Of a DNA stretch of 64,000 nt, positions 55,899 through 64,000 are shown in pieces. Below the pieces are notes generated by a model. It saw nothing but the letters and a program-made list of their open reading frames with translations, was not told where the DNA came from and did not search any database. The stretch spans positions 62,001 to 126,000 of the forward strand of contig SCOX01000004.1 of NCBI GenBank assembly GCA_005503055.1, read 5' to 3'. The position numbers and the translations under genes are program-made. The stretch is from Lysobacteraceae bacterium P. GTDB lineage: Bacteria; Pseudomonadota; Gammaproteobacteria; Xanthomonadales; Xanthomonadaceae. The first letter of the stretch is position 1, and the number at the start of each line of letters is the position of its first letter.

Positions 55899-56031
55899 GG
55901 GCACTCCGTCGGCGCTTGCCGGCGATTGGGGGAGCGGCCGGGCCGGGGGGCCGGGCCGGAGTCGTCCGGGAGGAAGGACCCGGCGAACCGGGTCCTTCCC
56001 GTTTACTCACTTCAAACCGCGAACGGCAGGC

Positions 56032-58110
56032 TTACTTGTGCGAGGCGTACTCGATGTCCACCGGGTCGGCACATTCCTGCGTGCCGTTGTTGCACAGCTT
56101 GTAGCTCATGGTGCCGCTACCGATGATGCGGAACGTATCGGTGGCGGTGCCCTTGTTCTTCACGGTCTTGAGGATGGCGCCGTTGCGGTAGATGTCGATG
56201 TTCTTCTTGCCGTGCGTCCAGTCGAGGGTGACCTGGGTGCGGTGGTTGGCGAGCTGGATCGCCTCGGCTTCCACCGAGCGCGGCCAGTTGGCATCGACGA
56301 AGCTCGGATACAGCGACACGCCCGCGGCGTTGCTGAAACCGCGAACCGTCACGTACCACGTGCCGCCCTGCGGGGCCGGGAAGAAGCAGTTCTCGTTGTT
56401 GCCCGAGCTGAAGGGACGGCAGTCGTACGCGGTGGTCGTCGGGTCGGCGCCGCGACGCACGTAGAGATCCGCATCGCCCGTGCCGCCGTACATGGCGAAC
56501 AGCAGGTTGGACGCACCGTTGGGCACCAGCAGCTCATAACGGACGGTGTCGCCCGCCAGCACGGTGATGCCGGTGACGGTCACGCCGTTGCTGAGCGGAA
56601 TGGCGGCCGGCGGCGGCGGCGGCGGCGGGACGTCCGGCGGCAGCGGTTCGTCGCCCTTGGCCACGGCCACGGCGTAGCGCGCGTCGATGATGCCGGCGCC
56701 GCAGTACTTGTTGTAGCTGCAGCCGGTCGGGAAGCCGCCGGAAGCGTAGGCGGTGTTCTCGAGGATCTTCTTGATCTGGTCCGGTGTCTTCGGCGTTGCG
56801 GCGGCGCTCTGCATCAATGCGATCACGCCCGACACGTGCGGTGCCGACATCGAAGTGCCGGCGTACCACGCGTAGCCTTCGCCTTCCTGGCCCTGCAGGC
56901 CCAGGTTGAGCGTCGAGAGGATGTTGTCCGCCGCCGGCGCTACGCCCGAACCGCCCGGTGCCGCGACGTCGACGACGTTGCCGTAGTTCGAGAAGCCCGA
57001 CAGCGCGCCGGTCGGGCCGACCGACGAGACGGTGATGACGTCGTTGCAGCTCGCGGGCGAGAAGCCCGCCGCATCGGCCGAGGAGTTGCCGGCCGAAACG
57101 ACCACGCTGGTGCCGCGACCCTTCGCCGCCGTGTAGGCCGCCTGTTCGGCCACGCTGCACGCGCCGCCGCCGCCGAGGCTGAGGTTGATGACCTCCGCCG
57201 GCGTGGCGTTGGCGGGCACACCCGCCACGGTCCCGCCCGAGGCCCACGTCACCGCGTCGATGATGTCGGACTCGTAACCGCCGCACTTGCCCAGGACGCG
57301 TACCGGCTGCACCTTCGCGCCGAACGCCACGCCCGCCACGCCCGCGTTGTTGTTGGTCGCAGCGGCGACGGTGCCGGCCACGTGCGTGCCATGCCAGCTG
57401 CTGTCCTCGGGAATGCCGAAGATGTTGCATTCGCCGTCGTGCCAATCGCCCGGGTCGTTCGGGTCCGCGTCGCGGCCATCGCCGTCCACGCTGACTTCGG
57501 TGTCGATGATGAAGTCGTAGCCTGCGACGTACTGGCCGTTCAATTCCGAATGCGGCGTGCTGCCCGTGTCGAGCACGGCGACCACGACGCCGTCGCCCGT
57601 CGCCAGGTCCCACGCCGGTTCGGCGTTGATGCCGCCTGGGCCGTTCTTGTAGTGCCACTGCTGTGCGTACAGCGGATCGTTGGGCACCATCAGCGGCTTG
57701 CGCAGGCGATCGGGTTCGACCGCGAGCACGGAGGGATCCTTCATCAACTCGATCATCAGCGCCTTCGTCGCGGCGCTGTCGAGCTTGCGATCGGTGCGGA
57801 TCAGCGAGCTGCCGGTCGCGAGCGTGCGTAACGGCGCGATGCCGACGCCGAGGTTCTTCGCCGCGCTGGCGAGCTGTACGTTCGACGCGGCGGCGCTAAG
57901 CCGTTTGGCGTCCGAACGGTAGGTGATGATGAAGCGGTCGTGCTGCTGCGGCTGCTGCCTGGCGGCCTTGGCGGCTTGCGGGGAGAGGGTTGAAACCTTG
58001 ACCTTGTTGGCGACGGGTAGCTTGCCGCCCGAATAGGCCGCGGGCGCGACGAGAATGGCGGTGGCGATGGCGAGAGCGGTCCACTGCAGGGTGCGTGCTT
58101 TGCGAGTCAT
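56032..58110 (-). CDS. Secreted S8 family serine peptidase (subtilase) with PPC domain
   Basis: The 692-residue preproprotein has a signal peptide (1-26 or so), an inhibitor I9-like propeptide (about 55-135, DRFIITYRSDAKR) and the catalytic domain (about 150-465). The triad is complete: Asp181 in VAVLDTGS, His240 in SSWHGTHVAGT and Ser420 in AGTSMSAPHVSG, with oxyanion Asn341 in SAGNSS. A poly-Pro linker near 485 leads to a pre-peptidase C-terminal domain (ADLYVRRGADP, WYVTVRGFSNA) and a further beta-rich tail (about 620-692). Such enzymes are type II-secreted proteases used for predation or nutrition by Lysobacter-like bacteria. Confidence 0.93.
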   Translation of the reverse strand: MTRKARTLQWTALAIATAILVAPAAYSGGKLPVANKVKVSTLSPQAAKAARQQPQQHDRFIITYRSDAKRLSAAASNVQLASAAKNLGVGIAPLRTLATGSSLIRTDRKLDSAATKALMIELMKDPSVLAVEPDRLRKPLMVPNDPLYAQQWHYKNGPGGINAEPAWDLATGDGVVVAVLDTGSTPHSELNGQYVAGYDFIIDTEVSVDGDGRDADPNDPGDWHDGECNIFGIPEDSSWHGTHVAGTVAAATNNNAGVAGVAFGAKVQPVRVLGKCGGYESDIIDAVTWASGGTVAGVPANATPAEVINLSLGGGGACSVAEQAAYTAAKGRGTSVVVSAGNSSADAAGFSPASCNDVITVSSVGPTGALSGFSNYGNVVDVAAPGGSGVAPAADNILSTLNLGLQGQEGEGYAWYAGTSMSAPHVSGVIALMQSAAATPKTPDQIKKILENTAYASGGFPTGCSYNKYCGAGIIDARYAVAVAKGDEPLPPDVPPPPPPPAAIPLSNGVTVTGITVLAGDTVRYELLVPNGASNLLFAMYGGTGDADLYVRRGADPTTTAYDCRPFSSGNNENCFFPAPQGGTWYVTVRGFSNAAGVSLYPSFVDANWPRSVEAEAIQLANHRTQVTLDWTHGKKNIDIYRNGAILKTVKNKGTATDTFRIIGSGTMSYKLCNNGTQECADPVDIEYASHK

Positions 58111-58764
58111 GACAACGTCCTTTGTTGGCTGCTGCTGGAACTCCCGGCGTCTCCCCCTGAACGACGACGGGCGCGAGTCCGCGGCGGCGGCTGCCGTCGC
58201 GCGACTGGGGTGCGTGCTCGGCGCCTGGCGTCATCCGGACGCCGTGCGCGGGCACGTAGATGGAAGGGCAGGGCAACGCGACGACCGCATCGGCGGTGCG
58301 CGGCATGTTCGGCTTGGAAGTGGCGAAGTGGGCGACCCGCGGGACGAAATCACCGCCAGGGGCGGGCAGGCGCGCTGCCAGCGACATCAGGGCCTCCATG
58401 GACACAGCGACTGCTCCCCCGGCCCGCGCGGACGCGGGCCCATCGAGTTGGCTGGGCATGGACGACGCCCTGTAGCCGTCCATGTCGGGCGACCGTAGAG
58501 GAAGCGCCGTGACCGCGCAAGAGGGCGCGGGAGTCCTTTCGAATCAACACGTTGCTGAATGCGGGGCATACTGTGTCGCAGATCGCGCTTTACGCCGGGA
58601 AGGCCCTCTGGCCAGCCTTAACGTCATCGGGCGGCGCAGCCGGTTCCCGGACCGGGCAGTCCGGGCAGACTTGCTCCAACTCGCTGAAAGCCATAGAATT
58701 CCGCTTCTGTCCGCCCGATTGTGGGGTGCGACAGCGACCAAAATAACTACAGAGGAATCTGGTC
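58111..58764. other. Intergenic region between the divergent subtilase and rplU genes
   Basis: Of 654 bp, the right end holds the rplU promoter and leader. The rest (58111-58660) has only Arg/Ala-rich shadow frames. It presumably includes the subtilase promoter, but I cannot pick one by eye. An unannotated small protein or RNA is not excluded. Confidence 0.5.
58671..58699 (+). promoter_or_regulatory. Promoter of rplU-rpmA
   Basis: TTGCTC (58671-58676), 17 bp, TAGAAT (58694-58699, five of six). The leader of about 59 nt contains AGAGGA before the rplU ATG. Confidence 0.65.
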
Positions 58765-59073
58765 ATGTACGCAGTTGTAGTCACCGGCGGTAAGCAATAC
58801 CGCGTAATGCAGGGCGAAACCCTGCGCGTCGAGCTGCTCGATGTCGAAGTCGGCAGCGAGATCAAGCTGGACAACGTCCTGATGCTGGGCGGCAGCGATG
58901 GCGTGAAGGTCGGCGATGCCCTGAAGGGCGCCACCGTCTCCGCCAAGGTCATCGGCCACGGCCGCGCCGACAAGGTGCGCATCGTGAAGTTCCGTCGCCG
59001 CAAGCACCATCGCAAGCAGATGGGCCACCGTCAGCATTACACCGAAATCGAAATCACCGGCATCGCCGGTTAA
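58765..59073 (+). CDS. rplU: 50S ribosomal protein L21
   Basis: L21 binds 23S rRNA domain structures in the large subunit. The 102-residue protein starts [20 protein letters not shown] and has the family motif [20 protein letters not shown] near the C-terminus. It is the first gene of the rplU-rpmA pair, with AGAGGA 9 bp before the ATG. Confidence 0.98.
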   Translation: MYAVVVTGGKQYRVMQGETLRVELLDVEVGSEIKLDNVLMLGGSDGVKVGDALKGATVSAKVIGHGRADKVRIVKFRRRKHHRKQMGHRQHYTEIEITGIAG

Positions 59074-59088
59074 GAAGGAGAAGCAGCC

Positions 59089-59346
59089 ATGGCACACAAA
59101 AAGGGCGTAGGTTCCACCCGTAACGGCCGCGACTCCAACCCGAAGTACCTCGGCGTGAAGATGTACGGCGGCCAGGCCATCGAGGCCGGCAACATCATCG
59201 TCCGCCAGCGCGGCACCCAGTTCCATCCGGGTTCCGGCGTTGGTCTTGGTCGCGACCACACCCTGTTCGCGCTCGTCGACGGCAAGGTCGAGTTCGCGAC
59301 CAAGGGTCCGAAGAAGCGCCGCACCGTCAGCGTCGTCGCCGAGTAA
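59089..59346 (+). CDS. rpmA: 50S ribosomal protein L27
   Basis: L27 has an N-terminal tail that reaches the peptidyl-transferase centre. The 85-residue protein starts [20 protein letters not shown] and carries [20 protein letters not shown]. Its start directly gives AHKKG, as in proteobacteria, with no Firmicutes-type cleaved extension. It is 15 bp after rplU behind a GGAG site and is followed by a terminator. Confidence 0.98.
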   Translation: MAHKKGVGSTRNGRDSNPKYLGVKMYGGQAIEAGNIIVRQRGTQFHPGSGVGLGRDHTLFALVDGKVEFATKGPKKRRTVSVVAE

Positions 59347-59369
59347 TCGCGACAACGCTGTTCGCGAGG

Positions 59370-59392
59370 AGCCCCGCTTCGGCGGGGCTTTT
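59370..59392 (+). terminator. Intrinsic terminator of rplU-rpmA
   Basis: AGCCCCGC (59370-59377), TTCG loop, GCGGGGCT (59382-59389), then TTT. The TTCG tetraloop adds stability. Confidence 0.92.
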
Positions 59393-59406
59393 CGTTTCGA
59401 GCGACG

Positions 59407-60601
<1,195 letters not shown>

Positions 60602-60620
60602 GTCCGCCGCGCAGGCAACA

Positions 60621-60646
60621 AAAAACCCGGCATCGGCCGGGTTTTT
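60621..60646. terminator. Bidirectional terminator of obgE and rpsT
   Basis: CCCGGC (60626-60631) and GCCGGG (60636-60641) with A5 before and T5 after, between convergent genes. Confidence 0.9.
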
Positions 60647-60725
60647 GTTTGCTGCCTGGAGCCCACTGGCTGGCGAGGGCGCCCTGGGGCGCCGTGCCGT
60701 GGACTCCTGTCCCCGTTGCGCCGAA

Positions 60726-60995
60726 TCAGGCGGCCTTGAGGGCCTTGATGCGAGCGTTCAGGCGCGCCTTGTGGCGGGCAGCCTTGTTCTTGTGGATCAG
60801 GCCGCGCGAGCTGAAGCGATCGAGGATCGGCTGAGCGACGGCGAAAGCGGTTTCGGCGCCGGCGGCGTCGTTCTCGCCCAGTGCCTTGAGCACCTTCTTG
60901 ACGGCGGTGCGCAGCATCGAACGCTGGCTGGCGTTGCGGGCATTGCGGACCACGGTCTGCTTGGCGCGCTTTTTGGCGGACTTGATGTTAGCCAC
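60726..60995 (-). CDS. rpsT: 30S ribosomal protein S20
   Basis: S20 is a helical protein that binds 16S rRNA. The 89-residue product reads [20 protein letters not shown], followed by [14 protein letters not shown] and [16 protein letters not shown]. The start codon is GTG at 60995 with AGGA eight bases before; no ATG fits. E. coli rpsT also uses a non-AUG (UUG) start, involved in its autoregulation. It is leftward, divergent from murJ. Confidence 0.97.
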   Translation of the reverse strand: MANIKSAKKRAKQTVVRNARNASQRSMLRTAVKKVLKALGENDAAGAETAFAVAQPILDRFSSRGLIHKNKAARHKARLNARIKALKAA

Positions 60996-61116
60996 GGCGG
61001 ATTCCTGGAAACTGGTAAGTGAAAATGGGGCTGGGGACAATCAGACCAGAAAGTATGGAGGATTCAGTGGGTTGCGTCAACAACAGGCTGTGGGTCCAGG
61101 AACGGGGAGAACGGGC

Positions 61117-62724
61117 GTGACGGCGCCAAGAATGCTCAAGGGGCTGCTGTCGTTCAGCAGCATGACCATGGTCTCGCGCGTGCTGGGCCTGGTTCGCGAC
61201 ATCGCGATCAACCACGCCTTCGGTGCCAATGCGGGAACCGACGCGTTCTGGGTGGCGTTCCGCATTCCGAACTTCATGCGCCGGCTGTTCGCGGAAGGCT
61301 CGTTTTCGACGGCGTTCGTGCCGGTTTTCACGGAAATCAAGGAAACCCGCCCGTTCGACGACCTCAAGGAACTGGTCGCCCGCGTCTCCGGCACGCTGGG
61401 CGGGATCCTGCTCGTGCTGACGGCGTTGGGGTTGATCTTCACCCCGCAGATCGCCGCGCTCTTCAGCCCGGGCTCCATCGACGATCCCTTCAAGTTCGGC
61501 CTCACCGTCGACCTGCTGCGGCTGACGTTCCCGTTCATCCTCTTCGTCTCGCTGACGGCCTTGTCCGGCGGCGCGCTCAACAGCTTCCACCGGTTCGGAC
61601 TGCCGGCGTTCACGCCGGTGATCCTCAACCTTTTCATGATCGCCGGTGCCTTGTGGCTCGCGCCGCACCTGGAAGTACCGATCCTGGCGCTGGGCTGGGC
61701 CGTGCTGGCGGGCGGTATCGCGCAGTTGCTGTTCCAGCTGCCGGCGCTGCGCAACCTCAACCTGCTGACGCTGCCGAGGTGGGGCTGGAGCCATCCGGAC
61801 GTGCGCAAGGTGATGAGGTTGATGGTGCCGACGCTGTTCGGCTCGTCGGTGGCGCAGATCAACCTGCTGCTCGACACCGTGATCGCCTCCTTGTTGTTCG
61901 TCGGATCGCAGACTTGGCTCTCGCAGGCCGACCGCTTCCTCGAGCTGCCGCTGGGTGTGTTCGGCGTGGCGCTGGGCACGGTAATCCTGCCGGCGTTGTC
62001 GCGCCATCACGTCAAGACCGACGCCGAGGGTTTTTCGAAGGCGCTCGACTGGGGATTGCGCACGACGCTGCTGATCGCCATGCCGGCGACGCTGGGCCTG
62101 ATGCTGCTGGCCGAGCCGCTGGTCGCGACGTTGTTCCAGGGCGGAAAATTCACCGCGTTCGACACGCGCATGGCGGCCATGTCGGTGTTCGGCTTGAGCT
62201 TCGGCTTGCCGGCCTTTGCGCTGGTGAAGATCGTGCTGCCTGCGTTCTACGCCAGGCAGGACACGCGTACGCCGGTTCGCGCGGGCGTGGCCTCGCTGAT
62301 CGCCAACATGGTGTTGAACGTCGTTTTCCTGTGGATCCTCTACGTCTTGTGGACCACGCCGGAAGTGCGCGCGCGCGGCGTGATGGTCGCGCTGGAACAG
62401 ACGCCGGGCCTGCATCTGGCGCTGGGCTTCGCAAGCGCGGCGGCGAGTTACCTCAACCTGGCGTTGCTGTGGCACTGGCTGCGCAAGGCCGGCGTGTACC
62501 AGCGCCAGCCCGGCTGGATGCGTTACACGATGCGGCTGCTCGTCGCCTGCGCGGCGATGGCGGCGGCGCTATGGGCGGGTCTGCAATGGGCGCCGGAATT
62601 CACGGAGATCGGCAAATTGGCGCGGGTGGGCTACCTGGCCGTGCTGGTCTGCGGTGGCGGCCTGGTCTACCTGCTGGCGCTGCTCGCACTCGGCTTCCGC
62701 CCGCGCGACCTGCGCGAGCATTGA
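61117..62724 (+). CDS. murJ: Lipid II flippase MurJ
   Basis: MurJ flips lipid II across the inner membrane for peptidoglycan synthesis. The 535-residue product has about 14 hydrophobic helices and MurJ motifs: SRVLGLVRDIAINHAFGA with the essential Arg pair, AFRIPNFMRRLFAEGSFSTAFVPV, and QADRFLELPLGVFGVALGT. GTG 61117 (VTAPRMLKGL) is preferred because GGGGAGA lies 7-8 bases before it; ATG 61132 is possible but badly spaced. ribF follows after 68 bp, the usual order rpsT/murJ/ribF/ileS. Confidence 0.95.
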   Translation: MTAPRMLKGLLSFSSMTMVSRVLGLVRDIAINHAFGANAGTDAFWVAFRIPNFMRRLFAEGSFSTAFVPVFTEIKETRPFDDLKELVARVSGTLGGILLVLTALGLIFTPQIAALFSPGSIDDPFKFGLTVDLLRLTFPFILFVSLTALSGGALNSFHRFGLPAFTPVILNLFMIAGALWLAPHLEVPILALGWAVLAGGIAQLLFQLPALRNLNLLTLPRWGWSHPDVRKVMRLMVPTLFGSSVAQINLLLDTVIASLLFVGSQTWLSQADRFLELPLGVFGVALGTVILPALSRHHVKTDAEGFSKALDWGLRTTLLIAMPATLGLMLLAEPLVATLFQGGKFTAFDTRMAAMSVFGLSFGLPAFALVKIVLPAFYARQDTRTPVRAGVASLIANMVLNVVFLWILYVLWTTPEVRARGVMVALEQTPGLHLALGFASAAASYLNLALLWHWLRKAGVYQRQPGWMRYTMRLLVACAAMAAALWAGLQWAPEFTEIGKLARVGYLAVLVCGGGLVYLLALLALGFRPRDLREH

Positions 62725-62778
62725 CGAGTGATGATGACGGGAACCATACGGCGGGCCTTGGGCCGAGGCCTTCGCGGC

Positions 62779-62792
62779 TATACTTCGAACCG
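62779..62792 (+). promoter_or_regulatory. Candidate near-leaderless -10 of ribF
   Basis: TATACT (62779-62784, five of six) ends eight bases before the ribF ATG and no Shine-Dalgarno is present, giving a 5' leader of about one or two bases. The -35 (TTGGGC near 62758) has a short 15-bp spacing. Confidence 0.4.
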
Positions 62793-63794
62793 ATGAGCAG
62801 GCTGTTTAGAGACGTAGAGGGCGGGTCCCGGTGCCCGCACGGCAGTGTGGTCTGCATCGGCGCATTCGACGGCCTGCACCTGGGCCACCAGGCGCTGGTG
62901 CGCCACGCGCTCGACCGCGCGCGCGCGCTCGACGTGCCCTGCGTGGTGCTGAGCTTCGAGCCGTTGCCGAGGGAGTTCTTCGCGCCGTCCGATCCGCCGC
63001 CGCGCCTGATGCTGCCGCGCACGAAGGCCGGGCATCTGTTCGCGATGGGCGTGGACCAGCTCGGCCTGCTGCGTTTCGACAAGCGCCTTTGCAGCCTCAC
63101 CGCCGAAGAATTCGTAACGACCGTGCTGCTGCAGCGCCTGTCCGCGCGCGAGGTGTGGGTCGGTCCGGAATTCCGCTTCGGCAAGGCGCGCGGCGGCGAT
63201 ATCGGCGTGTTGCGCGCCATGGGTCAGGCGCACGGTTTCGTCGCAGATGAAATCGATCCGGTCCAGCTCGACGGCGAGCGCGTGTCCGCCACGCGTATCC
63301 GCGAAGCGCTGCGCTCCGGCGATTTCGCCACGGCGCAGCGCCTGCTCGGCCGGCCGTACGCGATCGGCGGCCACGTCGTGCAGGGCAGGCAGCTTGGTCG
63401 CACGCTTGGCTTTCCGACCGCGAACCTGCGCTTCGGCGGGCGCACGCCGGCACTGTCGGGCATCTATGCGACCTGGGTGCACGGCCTGGGCGATCGCCCG
63501 CGCGCATCGGTTTCGAGCCTGGGCACGCGTCCCACCGTCGATGGCGTCGAGCCGCTGCTGGAAGCGCACCTGTTCGATTTCGACGGCGACCTCTACGGGC
63601 GACGCATCGAAGTCGAGTTCGTCGCCAAGCTGCGCGACGAACTGAAGTTTTCCGATCTTCCGGCGCTGACCGCGCAGATGCACCTCGACGCCGCGCAAGC
63701 GCGCGCGATCCTCGGCGCCCCACATCCGCTCCCCAGCGAGCACGAGCCCGCACGTGCGAGTGCGGAATCCACCCAGAAAGCAGCACAGCGATAG
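62793..63794 (+). CDS. ribF: Bifunctional riboflavin kinase/FAD synthetase
   Basis: RibF phosphorylates riboflavin to FMN and adenylylates FMN to FAD. The 333-residue protein has the N-terminal adenylyltransferase domain (GAFDGLHLGHQALV, a GxFDGxHxGH motif near 23-33, and VSATRIREALRSGDF) and the C-terminal kinase domain with GRTLGFPTANL and LYGRRIEVEFVAKLRDE. The C-terminus is extended by about 20 residues (HEPARASAESTQKAAQR). ATG 62793 fits the family start MSRLFRDVEG-type. ileS follows 6 bp after the stop. Confidence 0.96.
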   Translation: MSRLFRDVEGGSRCPHGSVVCIGAFDGLHLGHQALVRHALDRARALDVPCVVLSFEPLPREFFAPSDPPPRLMLPRTKAGHLFAMGVDQLGLLRFDKRLCSLTAEEFVTTVLLQRLSAREVWVGPEFRFGKARGGDIGVLRAMGQAHGFVADEIDPVQLDGERVSATRIREALRSGDFATAQRLLGRPYAIGGHVVQGRQLGRTLGFPTANLRFGGRTPALSGIYATWVHGLGDRPRASVSSLGTRPTVDGVEPLLEAHLFDFDGDLYGRRIEVEFVAKLRDELKFSDLPALTAQMHLDAAQARAILGAPHPLPSEHEPARASAESTQKAAQR

Positions 63795-63800
63795 GTTCCC

Positions 63801-64000
63801 GTGAGCCAAGACCCGAACCAGTACAAAGCCACCCTGAATCTGCCCGCGACGGATTTTCCGATGCGCGGCGACCTGCCCAAGCGCGAGCCGGACACGCTGG
63901 CACGCTGGGAAAACGAGGGCCTGTACGCGCGAATTCGCGAGAAGGTCGGCAAGCGCGAGCGCAGCTTCGTGCTGCACGACGGCCCGCCTTACGCCAATGG
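63801..64000 (+). CDS. ileS: Isoleucyl-tRNA synthetase, N-terminal part (cut by window end)
   Basis: The frame opens at GTG 63801 and runs off the window after about 66 residues. It reads [18 protein letters not shown], then [19 protein letters not shown] and [12 protein letters not shown], the IleS N-terminus up to the residues just before the HIGH motif. It is the class I synthetase that charges tRNA-Ile. It lies 6 bp after ribF, so cotranscription is likely. Confidence 0.95.
   Translation, partial: MSQDPNQYKATLNLPATDFPMRGDLPKREPDTLARWENEGLYARIREKVGKRERSFVLHDGPPYAN

Overview
The window is a high-GC, densely packed bacterial chromosome segment. Gene content and order (map-glnD-dapD, rpsB-tsf, rplU-rpmA-obgE, rpsT/murJ-ribF-ileS, pstS-pstC-pstA-pstB-phoU) and the intergenic repeats point to a gammaproteobacterium of the Xanthomonadaceae, most like Lysobacter and its relatives. 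That placement is inferred from protein character and synteny, not from a database search. I see no phage, insertion sequence, CRISPR array or rRNA operon. There is one tRNA gene, tRNA-Leu(CAG).

Layout. 1-970: end of a TonB-dependent receptor. 1513-8358: translation and nitrogen/lysine housekeeping, with tsf and rpsB leftward, then map, glnD, dapD and an ArsC/Spx-like protein rightward. 8351-15297: dapE, a penicillin-acylase-family hydrolase, asnB behind an apparent asparagine attenuator, a bacterioferritin-like protein and a thiopurine methyltransferase. 15378-22008: parC, rnk-like, tRNA-Leu, rnr, rlmB. 22068-25511: a large periplasmic-propeller diguanylate cyclase and a guanidinium exporter under a guanidine-II riboswitch. 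25673-30196: a four-gene, translationally coupled lipid-modification cluster (two di-iron membrane oxygenases, a ketosynthase fused to a haem-oxygenase-like domain, and an unrecognised protein), followed by an LpxR-like lipid A deacylase, an acetyltransferase and RNase T. 32889-34911: a three-gene RiPP metallophore locus (EGKCG-motif precursor with EF-hands, DUF692 oxidase, DUF2063 partner). 35222-43449: a phosphate-starvation block (phoU, pstB, pstA, pstC, two pstS paralogues and an OprO/P-type porin) with phased Pho boxes ahead of each of the three outer transcription units and a 16-copy 21-bp tandem array between the two pstS genes. 43750-51901: nth, crotonases, a degenerate FKBP, a Nudix hydrolase, a sulfurtransferase, a PstS-OmpA fusion, a PCu(A)C copper chaperone and a thioesterase. 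51898-58110: uvrA, a BON/OmpA-like lipoprotein and a secreted subtilase. 58765-64000: ribosomal proteins, obgE, murJ, ribF and the start of ileS.

How parts work together. The pst/pho/porin genes form one PhoB-type phosphate scavenging system: porin uptake, two periplasmic binding proteins, an ABC permease and PhoU control. The buf locus probably makes a copper-binding modified peptide, and a PCu(A)C copper chaperone lies elsewhere in the window. The 25.7-30.2 kb cluster looks like a dedicated fatty-acyl tailoring pathway of unknown product.

The observations I consider most worth following are the Asn-rich leader peptide and mutually exclusive hairpins ahead of asnB, the ketosynthase/haem-oxygenase-like fusion cluster, the EF-hand EGKCG precursor, and the in-register 21-bp minisatellite next to a Pho box.
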